A stretch of 33,360 nucleotides of DNA from Dehalococcoidia bacterium (GCA_009379925.1 WHSU01000037.1:1-33360), one strand, 5' to 3'; positions 6,915 to 15,465 are shown, counted from the stretch's first letter. The notes: generated from the letters alone by a model not told the origin. Program-made: numbers and translations.

Positions 6915-8500
6915 CCGCCGACCTCCGTCCGCTGCCGGTGGCGCTGCTGCAACTGCGCGCGCACGCGCTGTCCGACCACGAGGCGGCGTGGGGCGACCTG
7001 CTCCGCCGCATCGACGAGGCCGCGGCGCACCAGCCGCGCCTGATCCTGGCGCCGGAGGCCGCCTACCCCGCCTCGGTGCTCGCCGGCCCGGACGGGCTAC
7101 GTGACCTTCGAGGTGAGGACGAGGTGATCGGCGCGCTGGGCGACGCGGCCCGCCGCCATGCGTGTTACCTGGTGGCCGGCGTCCTGCTGGCGAGGGCCGA
7201 CGGCGTCGAAAGCGCCGTCGTGGTCCTCGGTCCGGACGGCCGGGAGGTCGCGCGAGCCTCTCGAGCCCAACCGGCACGGTCCGAAACGCACTGGCTCCGC
7301 CCCGGCGACGGTCCGGCGCTGTTCGACCTGGACGGCTTCCGCGTGGGCGTTCTCGCCGGCGGCGACCTGCACGCCCCCCAGCCGGTCGAAGGCCTAGCCG
7401 CGATCGGGGTCGACCTGCTGCTGGTGGCGGGCGGAGATGCCGCACCCACGCCCTCGATGCCGCCCGACGACGTCGCGCACATCGCCCCCACGCGCGCCAT
7501 CGAGGCGGGCGCGTGGCTGCTGCGCGCGGCGAAGTCGGGACCGGAGGGCGCGGCGCTGATGCACGCGGGACGTTCCGGCGTCGTCGACCCATACGGCCGG
7601 TGGGCCGTGCAGGCGCCCGCCGGTGAGCCGGGCCTCGTGGTCCACACGCTGGACCTCGGCGGCCGCGCGACGCCTCCCGTCGAGGGGCGCCCGGAGGTCT
7701 TCGGCGAGTGGTCAGCCGACTCGCCCGGCGCACCCGACCTCGGCGTGACCGGGGACGCCTCGGGCGCCCCGCCGGCCGCGGTGGTGGCGGCCATCACCGC
7801 CGACCCGTCGCCTTCGGCGGTCGACCTGATGGAGGGCGCTCGGAGGCTCGTCGCGGCGGCGGCGGCGCGAGGCGCGCGGCTGATCGTGCTGCCGGACTTC
7901 GCCGGGAACGACGCGCGCGCGGTGACGCAGCAGGAGTTCCTGCCGTTGTTCGAGGCGCTGTCGCTGGAGCACCGGGCCACGCTGGCGGTTGGCCTGGCGG
8001 AGCGCGCCGAGGGTGCGACCTACAAGACCGTCTACCTGGTGGAGCGGGGCGGCGTCCTGGCATCCCACCGCCAGACGCTGCTCACGCCCGCCGAACTGGC
8101 CGCGGGCTTCGCCGCCGGCCACCTGCCCGGCACGGCCGTCGAGAGCGCCGCGGGGCGCATCGGCCTGCTGGCGGGCGCCGAGGGGCTGGCCGCGGCGCCG
8201 GCCGCGGCGGTCGCGCGTGCGCGCCCGTCCCTCCTCGCGTGGTGCGCGGGGGCGCTGGGCGGGGCCGGGGGGCGACTCGACGTGCTGGCGCGCACGCGAG
8301 CGCTGGAGACCGGTGTCACCGTGGCGGCGGCGGGCGACCTGGATGCGGGCGGTGGCGCGTGCATCGCCGGGCCGGGGGGTGCGGTCCTGGCGTCGTCGGC
8401 GACGGGTGAGCCCTCGGTCGCCATCGCGGAGTGGGGGCGCGCCTCGGTCGCGAGGGGGACGCCTCAGCCGGTGGCGGGCGCGAGCAGCGGCTCGGTCTGA
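6911..8500 (+). CDS. Tandem nitrilase-fold protein, catalytic residues degenerate
   Basis: The 529-residue protein contains two carbon-nitrogen-hydrolase-like repeats (about 5-255 and 285-505). Active nitrilases need Glu, Lys and Cys. In repeat 1 the Glu is kept (LILAPEAAYPAS, E49), but the Lys region reads ASRAQPARS and the nucleophile segment, normally GVLxCxD, reads GVLAGGD (residues 146-152). In repeat 2 Glu is Asp (LIVLPDFAGND), Lys is Gln (HRQTLLTP), and the nucleophile segment reads GLLAGAE. Neither half should hydrolyse amides by the usual route. It starts at GTG 6911, overlapping the FAH stop. It may scaffold, bind a ligand or regulate the FAH enzyme. The fold assignment is by motif reading. 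Confidence 0.7.
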   Translation: MTADLRPLPVALLQLRAHALSDHEAAWGDLLRRIDEAAAHQPRLILAPEAAYPASVLAGPDGLRDLRGEDEVIGALGDAARRHACYLVAGVLLARADGVESAVVVLGPDGREVARASRAQPARSETHWLRPGDGPALFDLDGFRVGVLAGGDLHAPQPVEGLAAIGVDLLLVAGGDAAPTPSMPPDDVAHIAPTRAIEAGAWLLRAAKSGPEGAALMHAGRSGVVDPYGRWAVQAPAGEPGLVVHTLDLGGRATPPVEGRPEVFGEWSADSPGAPDLGVTGDASGAPPAAVVAAITADPSPSAVDLMEGARRLVAAAAARGARLIVLPDFAGNDARAVTQQEFLPLFEALSLEHRATLAVGLAERAEGATYKTVYLVERGGVLASHRQTLLTPAELAAGFAAGHLPGTAVESAAGRIGLLAGAEGLAAAPAAAVARARPSLLAWCAGALGGAGGRLDVLARTRALETGVTVAAAGDLDAGGGACIAGPGGAVLASSATGEPSVAIAEWGRASVARGTPQPVAGASSGSV

Positions 8501-8527
8501 GGGGCGCGGCCGTTCGGAACCGCCCGT

Positions 8528-8580
8528 CCGAGGAAGGCGTCCTTCGACAGGCTCAGGACGAACGGAGCTTGCGTCCTCGG
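8528..8580. repeat. REP-like nested inverted repeat
   Basis: An outer stem, CCGAGGA (8528-8534) with TCCTCGG (8574-8580), encloses an inner stem, CGTCCT (8538-8543) with AGGACG (8555-8560). The inner element contains TTCGACAGGCTCAGGACGAA, which resembles dispersed intergenic repeats known in many high-GC genomes. It lies between two convergent genes and may also stop transcription. No second copy was seen in this window. Confidence 0.55.
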
Positions 8581-8599
8581 CGGGCGAGCCGCCGGTCGG

Positions 8600-9067
8600 T
8601 CAGTCCCAGAGATCGCGGCGCGCGACGCAATGGCGGCAGAGCATCAGCGTCACGCGTCGCGGTGGGTCGTTGAACGTGCGGTCCACGATGTTCTGGGACT
8701 TCAGGTGGTCGTCGCAGAAGAGCAGCAGGCAGCGCTGACACTGGTGCCGCATGCGCTCCTCGCATGCCTCGTGGGCGCAGATCGAGGAGCGGTTCGCGAC
8801 CCGGTGGTGGTCCACCCACTGGCGGTGGGCCTCCACGTCGCGCCACTTGGCCTGGCAGACTTTGCGCGAGCAGACCTCGATGTAGTCGGCGCCGCGCTCG
8901 CCGTGTTCACGGCAGAACGGGCGCCCGCAGTATACGCACATCCCCACGGCCTGACGGTCGCAGGACCCTCGAAACAGGCCGCGGCTGATGGTGCATGTGC
9001 CTTCCGCCAGCACGAAGCGTCTATCCCCCACCACGCCAACGTCGATAGAGAAGCCATTGTCGCACAC
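8600..9067 (-). CDS. Cys/His-rich putative zinc-binding protein
   Basis: The 155-residue protein has paired Cys and His residues typical of zinc ribbons: CVYCGRPFCREH, VCSRKVC, ICAHEAC, CQRCLLLFCDDH and CRHC. At least two zinc sites can be drawn, and the order resembles B-box-like fingers. There is no membrane segment and no catalytic motif that I recognise. The GTG start has no clear ribosome site and the true start could be a later GTG. It follows the propeller gene by 34 bases in the same direction, so it may be the last gene of that operon. Confidence 0.6.
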   Translation of the reverse strand: MCDNGFSIDVGVVGDRRFVLAEGTCTISRGLFRGSCDRQAVGMCVYCGRPFCREHGERGADYIEVCSRKVCQAKWRDVEAHRQWVDHHRVANRSSICAHEACEERMRHQCQRCLLLFCDDHLKSQNIVDRTFNDPPRRVTLMLCRHCVARRDLWD

Positions 9068-9101
9068 CGGCGCGGGGCCTCAAACGCGGGTATGGCGGAG
9101 G

Positions 9102-10058
9102 TCAGCGTACGATGATGAGGAGCGAACCGGCGCTCTCTCCGGCGTCCAGACGGGCGGTGACGGCCCCAGAGGCGACATCCACAGCCGCGACCTCGCCGGA
9201 GTACATGTCAGCGACGTACAGCACGTCCCCCGTGGCATCGAAGGCCAGGCCATCGGGCGTGCCGCCCACGGCCACCGTGCGCACTGTGCCGGGCGCGCTC
9301 ACGAGGGCCACGCGGCCCGTCGCGGAGAGCGCCACCGCCACCACGGCGCCGTCCGGGCCGAACAGCGCGCGCACCGGCCGGCCGCCAACGGTGGCGTCCC
9401 ACAGCGGCTCACCCGAGGCATCGAAGACCTCCAACCGCCCGCCCAGCGCGCCGGCCGTGGCGACGCGGTCGCCCGAGGGAGCCACGGTCAGCGTCTCCGG
9501 CAGCGCGGAGACGCTGAGGACACGCGGGCCGATGGCCAGCGTGGCGTCCTCGGCGTGCGCGACCACGAGGGCGCCCGAGGCGAGCACGCCGACCGCGTGG
9601 GGCCACGCGCCCGCCGGGAGCGGGTCGCGCTCCACCCACGACTGGAGGTCCAGCCGGCGCACGACGTTCGAGGCGCGGTCGGTGATGTAGAGCAGGTCGC
9701 CGTCCACGGCCATCCCGTGCGGCAGGCCGCCCAGGTCGACCGTCTGGACCTCGCGGCGTGCCACGTCGACAAGCGCGAGCAGGCCGGCCTGTTCGAGGGT
9801 GGCCGCGACGCGGCCGTCCGGCAGCCGGAGCAGTTCGTGCGGGCCCCCGGGGAGGGGGATGCGGCCGACCGCCTCGGGCGCCGCGGGGTCCACGAGGACG
9901 AGCGCGTGACCTCGGAGGTCGGCGACCAGAAGGAGGTCCTGCTCGGCGTCGGCGGGGCCAAAGTCGATGGGGGCGAAGGCGGTGAGCAGCAGCACGGCGA
10001 TGGCGGCGAGCGCGCGCAGGGCGGGAGCGTCGCCGCGCAGCCGGCGGGCGAGGGTCAC
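9102..10058 (-). CDS. Secreted or membrane-anchored YVTN/NHL-type beta-propeller protein
   Basis: The 318-residue product begins with an Arg-rich segment and a hydrophobic helix (about 13-32), a signal peptide or anchor. Repeated blades of the YVTN/NHL type follow, such as PHGMAVDGDLLYITDRASN and TPDGLAFDATGDVLYVAD. Such propellers bind proteins, metals or ligands and rarely catalyse anything. The GTG start at 10058 overlaps the upstream gene's stop by four bases (GTGA), which couples the two. An in-frame start at 10190 would add a leader overlapping that gene and is rejected. Confidence 0.72.
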   Translation of the reverse strand: MTLARRLRGDAPALRALAAIAVLLLTAFAPIDFGPADAEQDLLLVADLRGHALVLVDPAAPEAVGRIPLPGGPHELLRLPDGRVAATLEQAGLLALVDVARREVQTVDLGGLPHGMAVDGDLLYITDRASNVVRRLDLQSWVERDPLPAGAWPHAVGVLASGALVVAHAEDATLAIGPRVLSVSALPETLTVAPSGDRVATAGALGGRLEVFDASGEPLWDATVGGRPVRALFGPDGAVVAVALSATGRVALVSAPGTVRTVAVGGTPDGLAFDATGDVLYVADMYSGEVAAVDVASGAVTARLDAGESAGSLLIIVR

Positions 10059-11197
10059 GCGGACTTCCGCTCCGCCTCGCGCTGGGCTTCCTTCAGCACG
10101 CCTCGGGCGTCCTGTAGTCGTTCCTGGGCCATGCGCAGCAGGCCCGACTGCTGCTTGTCGGCCGGGAAGCGCGTGGCCGTCTCCAGCCATTTCGCGCCGT
10201 CTACGGCATCGAGCAGCCGCAGGCAGAGGTCGCCGATGAGGTAGGCGGCGCGCATGGCGCTCTCCTCGGAGATGCTGCCGTCGCGTTCGAACGAGGCCAC
10301 GTAGGCGGCGCGCGCCTGGCCCAGGAACGCCCGTTCCGCCTCGGCGTCACCGCGCTCACGCTCCATCCAGGCGCGGCGGTGCAGCAGCACGGCGGAGCGC
10401 CGGGTGTTGGGCGCGCGGCGCGCGTAGGACAGCAGCGCGAGGTCGACCGCGCGGGCGGACTGCTCCAGCGAGCGCTCGCCGCGGAACTCCTCCGGCGCCA
10501 GTGGGGTGCGCTCGCCGCTGCTCACGCGCAGCGCCTGCCGCTCCTCATCGGAGAGGGCGGTGAAGTCGTCCTGCATGGCTGAGTAGCCGCAGCCGGGGCA
10601 GACCACCACGGCGTAGCGGGTGGGGTCGAAGGAGCGATAGGTGACGCGGAAGTCGCTGTCGCGGCCGACCGGACGCACGGCGCTGGTGCGCACGCGCAGG
10701 AACTCGAAGCGCGTGGAGGAGACCGGGCAGACGGCGGTGTCCTTGAAGAAGAAGCTCTCGTCGACGTCGCCCTCGATGGTCAGCAGCGAGGGGTCCGCCG
10801 GCTCCACCTCCGGCACGTCGACGGCCGGCGACGAGGGGGCGCGCAGCACCAGCGGCTCACCAGCGAAGGCCTCGATCACCTGCAAGGCGAGTTCAGGCGC
10901 GGCGTGGAAGGCCGCCGCCAGCTCCGGCGGGGGCACGGACACCACCACCGATGGCTCGACCGCGGAGGCGCGGACGAGGCTGGGCGCACCGGTCAGCGCC
11001 TCCACGGCGCCCACCAGTTCGCCCGTCTCCACCTCGGTGGCGTCGTCTCCGTCGCCGGCATCCAACCGGATGCGGCCGCTGAACACCAGGTAGAGGTACT
11101 GGGGCGCCACGCCGTCCTCGTAGAGGCTGGCGCCGGGAGGCAGCCGCAGGGCGTACCTGGCGAGCTGTCGATAACTGTCCGGCAGTGGCCGGGCCAC
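10055..11197 (-). CDS. Cyclic-nucleotide-binding-like domain fused to DUF2225
   Basis: The 380-residue protein has a cNMP-binding/CRP-like beta-roll at about 10-115 (LPPGASLYEDGVAPQYLYLVF), then a DUF2225 domain from about 165. The DUF2225 part is recognised by FRVTYRSFDPTRYAVVVCP and CPGCGY, with helical repeats behind it. The first zinc knuckle reads CPVSS instead of the usual CPxC, so one metal ligand may be missing. The function of DUF2225 is unknown. GTG 11197 has AAGGAG six bases upstream. It lies downstream of flgE but beyond a strong hairpin, so it is probably a separate unit with the propeller gene. Confidence 0.75.
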   Translation of the reverse strand: MARPLPDSYRQLARYALRLPPGASLYEDGVAPQYLYLVFSGRIRLDAGDGDDATEVETGELVGAVEALTGAPSLVRASAVEPSVVVSVPPPELAAAFHAAPELALQVIEAFAGEPLVLRAPSSPAVDVPEVEPADPSLLTIEGDVDESFFFKDTAVCPVSSTRFEFLRVRTSAVRPVGRDSDFRVTYRSFDPTRYAVVVCPGCGYSAMQDDFTALSDEERQALRVSSGERTPLAPEEFRGERSLEQSARAVDLALLSYARRAPNTRRSAVLLHRRAWMERERGDAEAERAFLGQARAAYVASFERDGSISEESAMRAAYLIGDLCLRLLDAVDGAKWLETATRFPADKQQSGLLRMAQERLQDARGVLKEAQREAERKSA

Positions 11198-11251
11198 ATC
11201 GGGCTCCTTCCCGGGTAGCCAAGGGGTGCGCGACGGCGGCGAGCGGCGGCA

Positions 11252-11270
11252 GACCGGCTGCGCGCCGGTC
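11252..11270 (-). other. Leader hairpin before the cNMP/DUF2225 gene
   Basis: GACCGG (11252-11257) and CCGGTC (11265-11270) form a 6-base stem with a 7-base loop, about 55 bases before the GTG start. The role is unknown. Confidence 0.3.
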
Positions 11271-11296
11271 CGACGCCCCCGCTTCCCTCTGATTGT

Positions 11297-11340
11297 CGGC
11301 AGACCCCGCCCCCGCACTCAGCGTGGGGGCGGGGCTGCCG
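11297..11340 (-). terminator. Strong hairpin closing the fliF-flgE operon
   Basis: CGGCAG (11297-11302) pairs with CTGCCG (11335-11340). After one bulged A, CCCCGCCCCC (11304-11313) pairs with GGGGGCGGGG (11325-11334). This 16-base-pair stem lies 25 bases after the flgE stop. No long T tract follows on either strand, but the stem alone is very stable. Confidence 0.65.
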
Positions 11341-11364
11341 AGTCCAATCTCGGGTAGGCGGGGC

Positions 11365-12612
11365 CTACCGGATCAGGTTGACAAGGCTCTCCAGCATCTC
11401 GTCGGAAGTGGAGATGATGCGGCTCGACGCCTGGAAGCCGCGCTGCGCGATCACCACGTTGGTGAACTCGCGGGCGAGGTCCGTGTTCGAGCCTTCCAGC
11501 ACACCGGTGCCTACCGTGCCTCGACCGCCGGTGCCCGGCGTACCGACCACGGGGACGCCGGAGTTGGAGGTCGACTCGTAGTGGTTGGCACCGGCCTTCT
11601 GGAGACCGGCCGGGTTGGTGAACAGCGCCATCGCCACCTGCCCCAGAGGCCGCGTCGTGCCGTTGGAGAAGATGCCGGTGATGTCACCACCCGGGCCCAC
11701 GGAGAACGAGATCAACGAGCCGGCCGAGAAGCCGTTGTTGAACGTGGGCGCGACCTGGCCTTCCGACGCGAACTGCGTCAGGTTGTCCACGTTGATGTCC
11801 ACCGGGACGTCCACGTCCGCACCGCCGGCGCCGGCCGCCGTCAGGTCGATGTCGATCGCGAGCCGGGTGCCCGCGGCCGGCGTGGTGATGCGTCCGGTCG
11901 CGTCGAACACGATGGTGGCCGGGACCGGCGTGGCCGTGGCCACGTCCGGTCCGGATGCCGTCACGTCCCAGGTGTTGGCGCCGTTCTTCTCGAACCGCAC
12001 CTCCACCGCGTGAGCGGCGCCCAGCGAGTCGTACACCTCGATCGTCGTCGAGAAGAACTCGGTGTCCACGACGCGCGCGTCGAGGTTCCCGGCAAACGTG
12101 ACGTCGGTCGTCGGCTGAGCCGAGATCGACTGGCCGTACGGGATCTCGATGGCGCCGGTCGGCTGGTTGGTGTCGATGACGCCAGCGGCGTCCGCGCCCC
12201 AGCCCTGGACCTTGTAGCCGGTGGTCGGGTTGACGAGCTCTCCGGCCACGGAGACATCGAAGGCGCCGTCGCGGGTGTAGAAGACGCGCGCGCCATCCTT
12301 CACCACGAAGAAGCCGTTGCCCTGGATGGCGAAGTCGGTGTTGCGGCCGGTCGCCTGGAGAGAGCCCTGCGTGTGGACCACGTCGATGCCGCCGACCTTC
12401 ATGCCCAGGCCGACCTGCTGCGGGTTGGTGCCGCCTCGGTTGTCGGTCGGCGCGCTGGCGCCGGCGACGGTCTGCGAGAGCATGTCCTGGAACGTGACGC
12501 GGCTGGCCTTGAAGCCCTGCGTGTTCACGTTCGCGATGTTGTTGCCCACCACATCCATGTAGGTGATGTGGTTCTGCAGCCCCGCAATGGCTGCGAAGAG
12601 TGCCTTCATCAT
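11365..12612 (-). CDS. flgE: Flagellar hook protein FlgE
   Basis: The 415-residue protein forms the flagellar hook outside the cell, exported by the flagellar type III system. The N-terminal rod-type motif is clear (VVGNNIANVNTQGFKASR). FAIQGNGFFVV and DGAFDV mark the FlgE/F/G core, and the C terminus ends with the usual helix (RGFQASSRIISTSDEMLESL). A poorly conserved middle (about 140-330) forms the hook surface domains. The ATG at 12612 is followed at once by a second ATG; AAAGGAG lies ten bases before the first. It is the last gene of the fliF-to-flgE series. Confidence 0.95.
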   Translation of the reverse strand: MMKALFAAIAGLQNHITYMDVVGNNIANVNTQGFKASRVTFQDMLSQTVAGASAPTDNRGGTNPQQVGLGMKVGGIDVVHTQGSLQATGRNTDFAIQGNGFFVVKDGARVFYTRDGAFDVSVAGELVNPTTGYKVQGWGADAAGVIDTNQPTGAIEIPYGQSISAQPTTDVTFAGNLDARVVDTEFFSTTIEVYDSLGAAHAVEVRFEKNGANTWDVTASGPDVATATPVPATIVFDATGRITTPAAGTRLAIDIDLTAAGAGGADVDVPVDINVDNLTQFASEGQVAPTFNNGFSAGSLISFSVGPGGDITGIFSNGTTRPLGQVAMALFTNPAGLQKAGANHYESTSNSGVPVVGTPGTGGRGTVGTGVLEGSNTDLAREFTNVVIAQRGFQASSRIISTSDEMLESLVNLIR

Positions 12613-12713
12613 GAGCGGGTGACTCCTTTCCGGGAGGTCCTACCCAACGGTCACTGCTGCTGCCGCGGGGCCTCCTGGAAAGGTCCAGCCGCGCGGCGTA
12701 CTCGATGCCGGCC

Positions 12714-12729
12714 CGAGGCGTCCGCCTCG
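12714..12729 (-). other. Small hairpin between the TIGR02530 gene and flgE
   Basis: CGAGGC and GCCTCG form a 6-base stem with a 4-base loop, just after the upstream gene's stop, in a 122-base gap. It could attenuate transcription or protect an mRNA end. Confidence 0.35.
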
Positions 12730-12734
12730 CGCCG

Positions 12735-13118
12735 CTAGTCTGCGATCACGACGCTGTCGATGTTCGTGAAGACGTGCTCCTTTCGGCTGCCTTCATCCAT
12801 GGCCGTGACCACGGTGTGGTTCCGGACGCTGACCACCAGCGCCAGTTCGTCCAGCAGGATCAGCGAGTCGCGAGAGCCCTTGCCCTCCGCCCGTTGCACC
12901 GCGGCCTCCAGCCGTTGCATGCGCCCTTCGTCCATCTGCAGCCCGCGCTGCTCGATGCGACGCAGGGCGTGCTGCGAGAACTGGAGGGACGTGCCATCCA
13001 CACGGTCGAGGACGGCCCCGAAGGAGTCCCCGCCCGTGCCGGTCCGAGGCGACGCCGGCGCCGGATACGCCCCGGCCTCGATGCCGCCCGGGCGCAGCCC
13101 GTAGAGCGGATCGACCAC
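12735..13118 (-). CDS. Flagellar operon protein, TIGR02530 family
   Basis: The 127-residue protein matches the small family found beside flgD and flgE in many monoderm flagellar operons. The conserved core reads FSQHALRRIEQRG, then KGSRDSLILLDELALVVSV and HVFTNIDSVVIAD at the end. The role is unknown; its place suggests hook assembly. GTG 13118 directly abuts the TAG of flgD with no spacer, and the ribosome site GGAGG lies inside the end of flgD, so translation is probably coupled. Confidence 0.85.
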   Translation of the reverse strand: MVDPLYGLRPGGIEAGAYPAPASPRTGTGGDSFGAVLDRVDGTSLQFSQHALRRIEQRGLQMDEGRMQRLEAAVQRAEGKGSRDSLILLDELALVVSVRNHTVVTAMDEGSRKEHVFTNIDSVVIAD

Positions 13119-13556
13119 CTACGCCACCTCCACCGCATACGCGAAGGGGACGGGGCGGTCGCCGATGTGCATGACCGCCTGGCCGGCCTCGAACGACACT
13201 CGGTCCACCACGCCTTCGACCAGTTCCGGGTCGCGGAGCAGCCCCGTCTCGGGGTCCTCCCCGCCGGGGATCTCGGCGGTCACGGAGCGGCCGATGAGCG
13301 CGCTGGCGTTGGCCAGCCCGCTCAGTTCGACCAGCGTCGAGATCGCCTTCGAGATCGACTGCATCGCATCCAGCGTCTGGAACTGCGTCATCTGGCTGAA
13401 GAACTGGTTGTTGTCCTGCGGCTGCAACGGGTTCTGCCCGCGCAGCTGCTCCACCATCAATTTGAGGAAGTCCTGCTGGTCCAGCTCCGGCCCCGCGACC
13501 CGTTGTGAGGTCGGGATGCTGAAGTCGTCCAGCGAGCGGCCAACGTTGCTGACCAT
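13119..13556 (-). CDS. flgD: Flagellar hook-capping protein FlgD
   Basis: The 145-residue product caps the growing hook and adds FlgE subunits. The diagnostic N-terminal segment is present: DFLKLMVEQLRGQNPLQPQD, then FFSQMTQFQTLDAMQSI. The C-terminal part is short (ALIGRSVTAEIP through the final strands), so this is a compact FlgD. ATG 13556 has AGGAGG five bases upstream; the longer in-frame start at 13667 overlaps fliK and adds an Arg-rich leader. The gap to fliK is 14 bases. Confidence 0.93.
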   Translation of the reverse strand: MVSNVGRSLDDFSIPTSQRVAGPELDQQDFLKLMVEQLRGQNPLQPQDNNQFFSQMTQFQTLDAMQSISKAISTLVELSGLANASALIGRSVTAEIPGGEDPETGLLRDPELVEGVVDRVSFEAGQAVMHIGDRPVPFAYAVEVA

Positions 13557-13570
13557 CGCTTCCTCCTTTC

Positions 13571-15007
13571 CTATGCCATCACGTCGACGAGTCCGGCGCC
13601 GCCGGGAGCGAGCCGCCGAGGCGCCTCGCTTCCGCCGTCCCGGCGGAGAGACGCCACCGGCGACCACGGGACGCCGTCGTCACCGTCGCCGTCGCTCCGG
13701 CCCTGTGTGTTTCCGTCGCGGCCGCCGGTGCCGGCCTGCTCCATCGAGGTGTCAGCGCTCCCGGTTGTCTGTGACACCTGCAGCCGCTCGACCCGCAGGT
13801 CGCGTGACTCCAGTGCCGCCTGCAGCGCCGGGAGGTGACGCTCGATCAACTCGTGGGCGTCGGCGTTTGCCGCCTCCATCACCACGCGCAGCCCGTTCGC
13901 CGTCTCCGCGATGCGGATGTCGAGGTGGCCCAGGTCAGGCGGGTTCAAGACCAGCCGAACCTCGCTGTCACCTCGTAGCAACGCGGCCTGCACGCTGTCC
14001 GCCAGCGGCGCCACCATGCGCACCGGATCCGCCGTCTCCACCACCTCCACGGTCAGCGGCGTGGCCGTGATCCGTGGCGTGGTGTCGAAAGGCACCGGCG
14101 GCGCATCGATGTCGACGGGCGGCTGCGCGGCGTCGGCGAGCGCCTGTTGCGGGGCGGACTGGCTGCCCGTCCCCACGTCCGACGACCCAGCCGGCGACGC
14201 TCCGGCCGCCTGCACGGCGGCTGTGCCCGCCCCCGCCGCGGATGCGGCAGTGATGAGACGGGCCGGCGGCGCCTCGACGCCCGACCGCTGCGCCGAGGCA
14301 TCGGCGGGCATGTCACCGGGCAGCGCGAAGCGCACCGTGGACGGAGCGCCCGCCGCAGCCGCGGGCGGTTGCGGCAACACGGCCACCGGCGGCATCGATG
14401 TCGCCGGCGGCAACTCCGCCGCCACCGTCGCGGGCTGCGTCGAGGTGGCGGTCGCGCCAGCCGACCGCGCGGGCAAGGCCGCGAGCGCCGCGCGGGCGAG
14501 CAGCATCAACTGCCCGGCCGCCGACCCTTCCGGGCTCACCCACGGCCCGGCGCCGTGACCCGATGCGGCTGTCGACGGGGACACGTCGGTCCCTGCCGGC
14601 GGCGTCGCGGGCGGTGGCTCCGTGGCCAGCATCAGGCGCAACTGCACCATGAGTGCCTCGTACGCTTCCTCGAACCCTGTTTCTGTGACCTCGACCCCCG
14701 CGGGGCGGTCCAGTCGAGGTGTTGCGGTCCCGTCTCCGGCCGCCGTCCCGGCCGTCCCCGTCTGCGGCATCAGTGCCTGCAACAGGAGCGCCAGGTTGGT
14801 CTGGAGCGCGGTCCCGTCTTGATTGCCGGCGGTCTTTGTCGCTGTCCCCGCCTCGGATGTCGCCCCCGCCAGCACTCGGGCGACGATCCCGGCGAACGTC
14901 CGGCCGGTGCCGGTGGCCGCTGCCGAGGGCTGACTGCCCGCCGGCGGCGCGTTCGCCATCTGGGGTGGCGCGCCCATCAGGCTCGCCAGGTCCGCTGTCA
15001 TCACCAC
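13571..15007 (-). CDS. fliK: Flagellar hook-length control protein FliK
   Basis: The 478-residue protein has a long Ala/Pro/Thr-rich, low-complexity N-terminal region (about 1-330), the ruler part. The conserved C-terminal domain (about 345-420) has SEVRLVLNPPDLGHLDIRI and GLRVVMEAANADAHELIERH. It measures hook length and switches the export gate to filament substrates. The gene opens with GTG GTG ATG (15007, 15004, 15001); AGGAGGAGGAG stands four bases before the first, so any of the three could be used. A 107-base gap with small GC-rich hairpins separates it from fliE. Confidence 0.92.
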   Translation of the reverse strand: MVMTADLASLMGAPPQMANAPPAGSQPSAAATGTGRTFAGIVARVLAGATSEAGTATKTAGNQDGTALQTNLALLLQALMPQTGTAGTAAGDGTATPRLDRPAGVEVTETGFEEAYEALMVQLRLMLATEPPPATPPAGTDVSPSTAASGHGAGPWVSPEGSAAGQLMLLARAALAALPARSAGATATSTQPATVAAELPPATSMPPVAVLPQPPAAAAGAPSTVRFALPGDMPADASAQRSGVEAPPARLITAASAAGAGTAAVQAAGASPAGSSDVGTGSQSAPQQALADAAQPPVDIDAPPVPFDTTPRITATPLTVEVVETADPVRMVAPLADSVQAALLRGDSEVRLVLNPPDLGHLDIRIAETANGLRVVMEAANADAHELIERHLPALQAALESRDLRVERLQVSQTTGSADTSMEQAGTGGRDGNTQGRSDGDGDDGVPWSPVASLRRDGGSEAPRRLAPGGAGLVDVMA

Positions 15008-15114
15008 ATATCTCCTCCTCCTGGAGCTACCCGTCCTCCGCCCGCGGGGGCGGTCCGACTCTCATCGATGGGAGCGCGTCACGCACCGCGGCCCTTCCGG
15101 GCGCGTCGGGAGCG

Positions 15115-15420
15115 CTACACCTGCATGCGGAAAATCTCGTGGTAGGCATCGACCAGGCGGTTGCGGATCTGCACCGCCAGGTCGAAGCTCAGCGACTCCA
15201 TCTCCACGGCCAGCACCACGTCGTGCAGGTCTTTCTCGCCGCCGACGGCCATGTCCGTGACCGCGGCGTCCGTCGCCTGCTCGACGCCGGAGAGCCCCGC
15301 GAGCAGGCCCGCGAAGCCGCCGCCGGCGGCGTCCACCTCGGGCGTGCCGCCGGAGGCCGCACCGATGTCCTCGATGCCCGGCAGGCGCTGCGGTAGCCCC
15401 GGTCCGATGCCCATGCTCAT
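15115..15420 (-). CDS. fliE: Flagellar hook-basal body complex protein FliE
   Basis: This 101-residue protein joins the MS ring to the rod. The C-terminal half carries the family signature: DLHDVVLAVEMESLSFDLAV and IRNRLVDAYHEIFRMQV. The N-terminal 40 residues are Gly-rich and variable, as usual. GGAG lies six bases before the ATG. It follows flgC by 45 bases. Confidence 0.94.
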   Translation of the reverse strand: MSMGIGPGLPQRLPGIEDIGAASGGTPEVDAAGGGFAGLLAGLSGVEQATDAAVTDMAVGGEKDLHDVVLAVEMESLSFDLAVQIRNRLVDAYHEIFRMQV

Positions 15421-15465
15421 GTGTTGCTCCGTCCTCGCGGCTCAGGCGCCGCGCACAGTCCGCGA

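Noticed and set aside
6288-8424. Several long minus-strand frames opposite the FAH and nitrilase-like genes
   Set aside because: They are low-complexity Arg/Pro/Gly translations lying fully under recognised proteins on the other strand.
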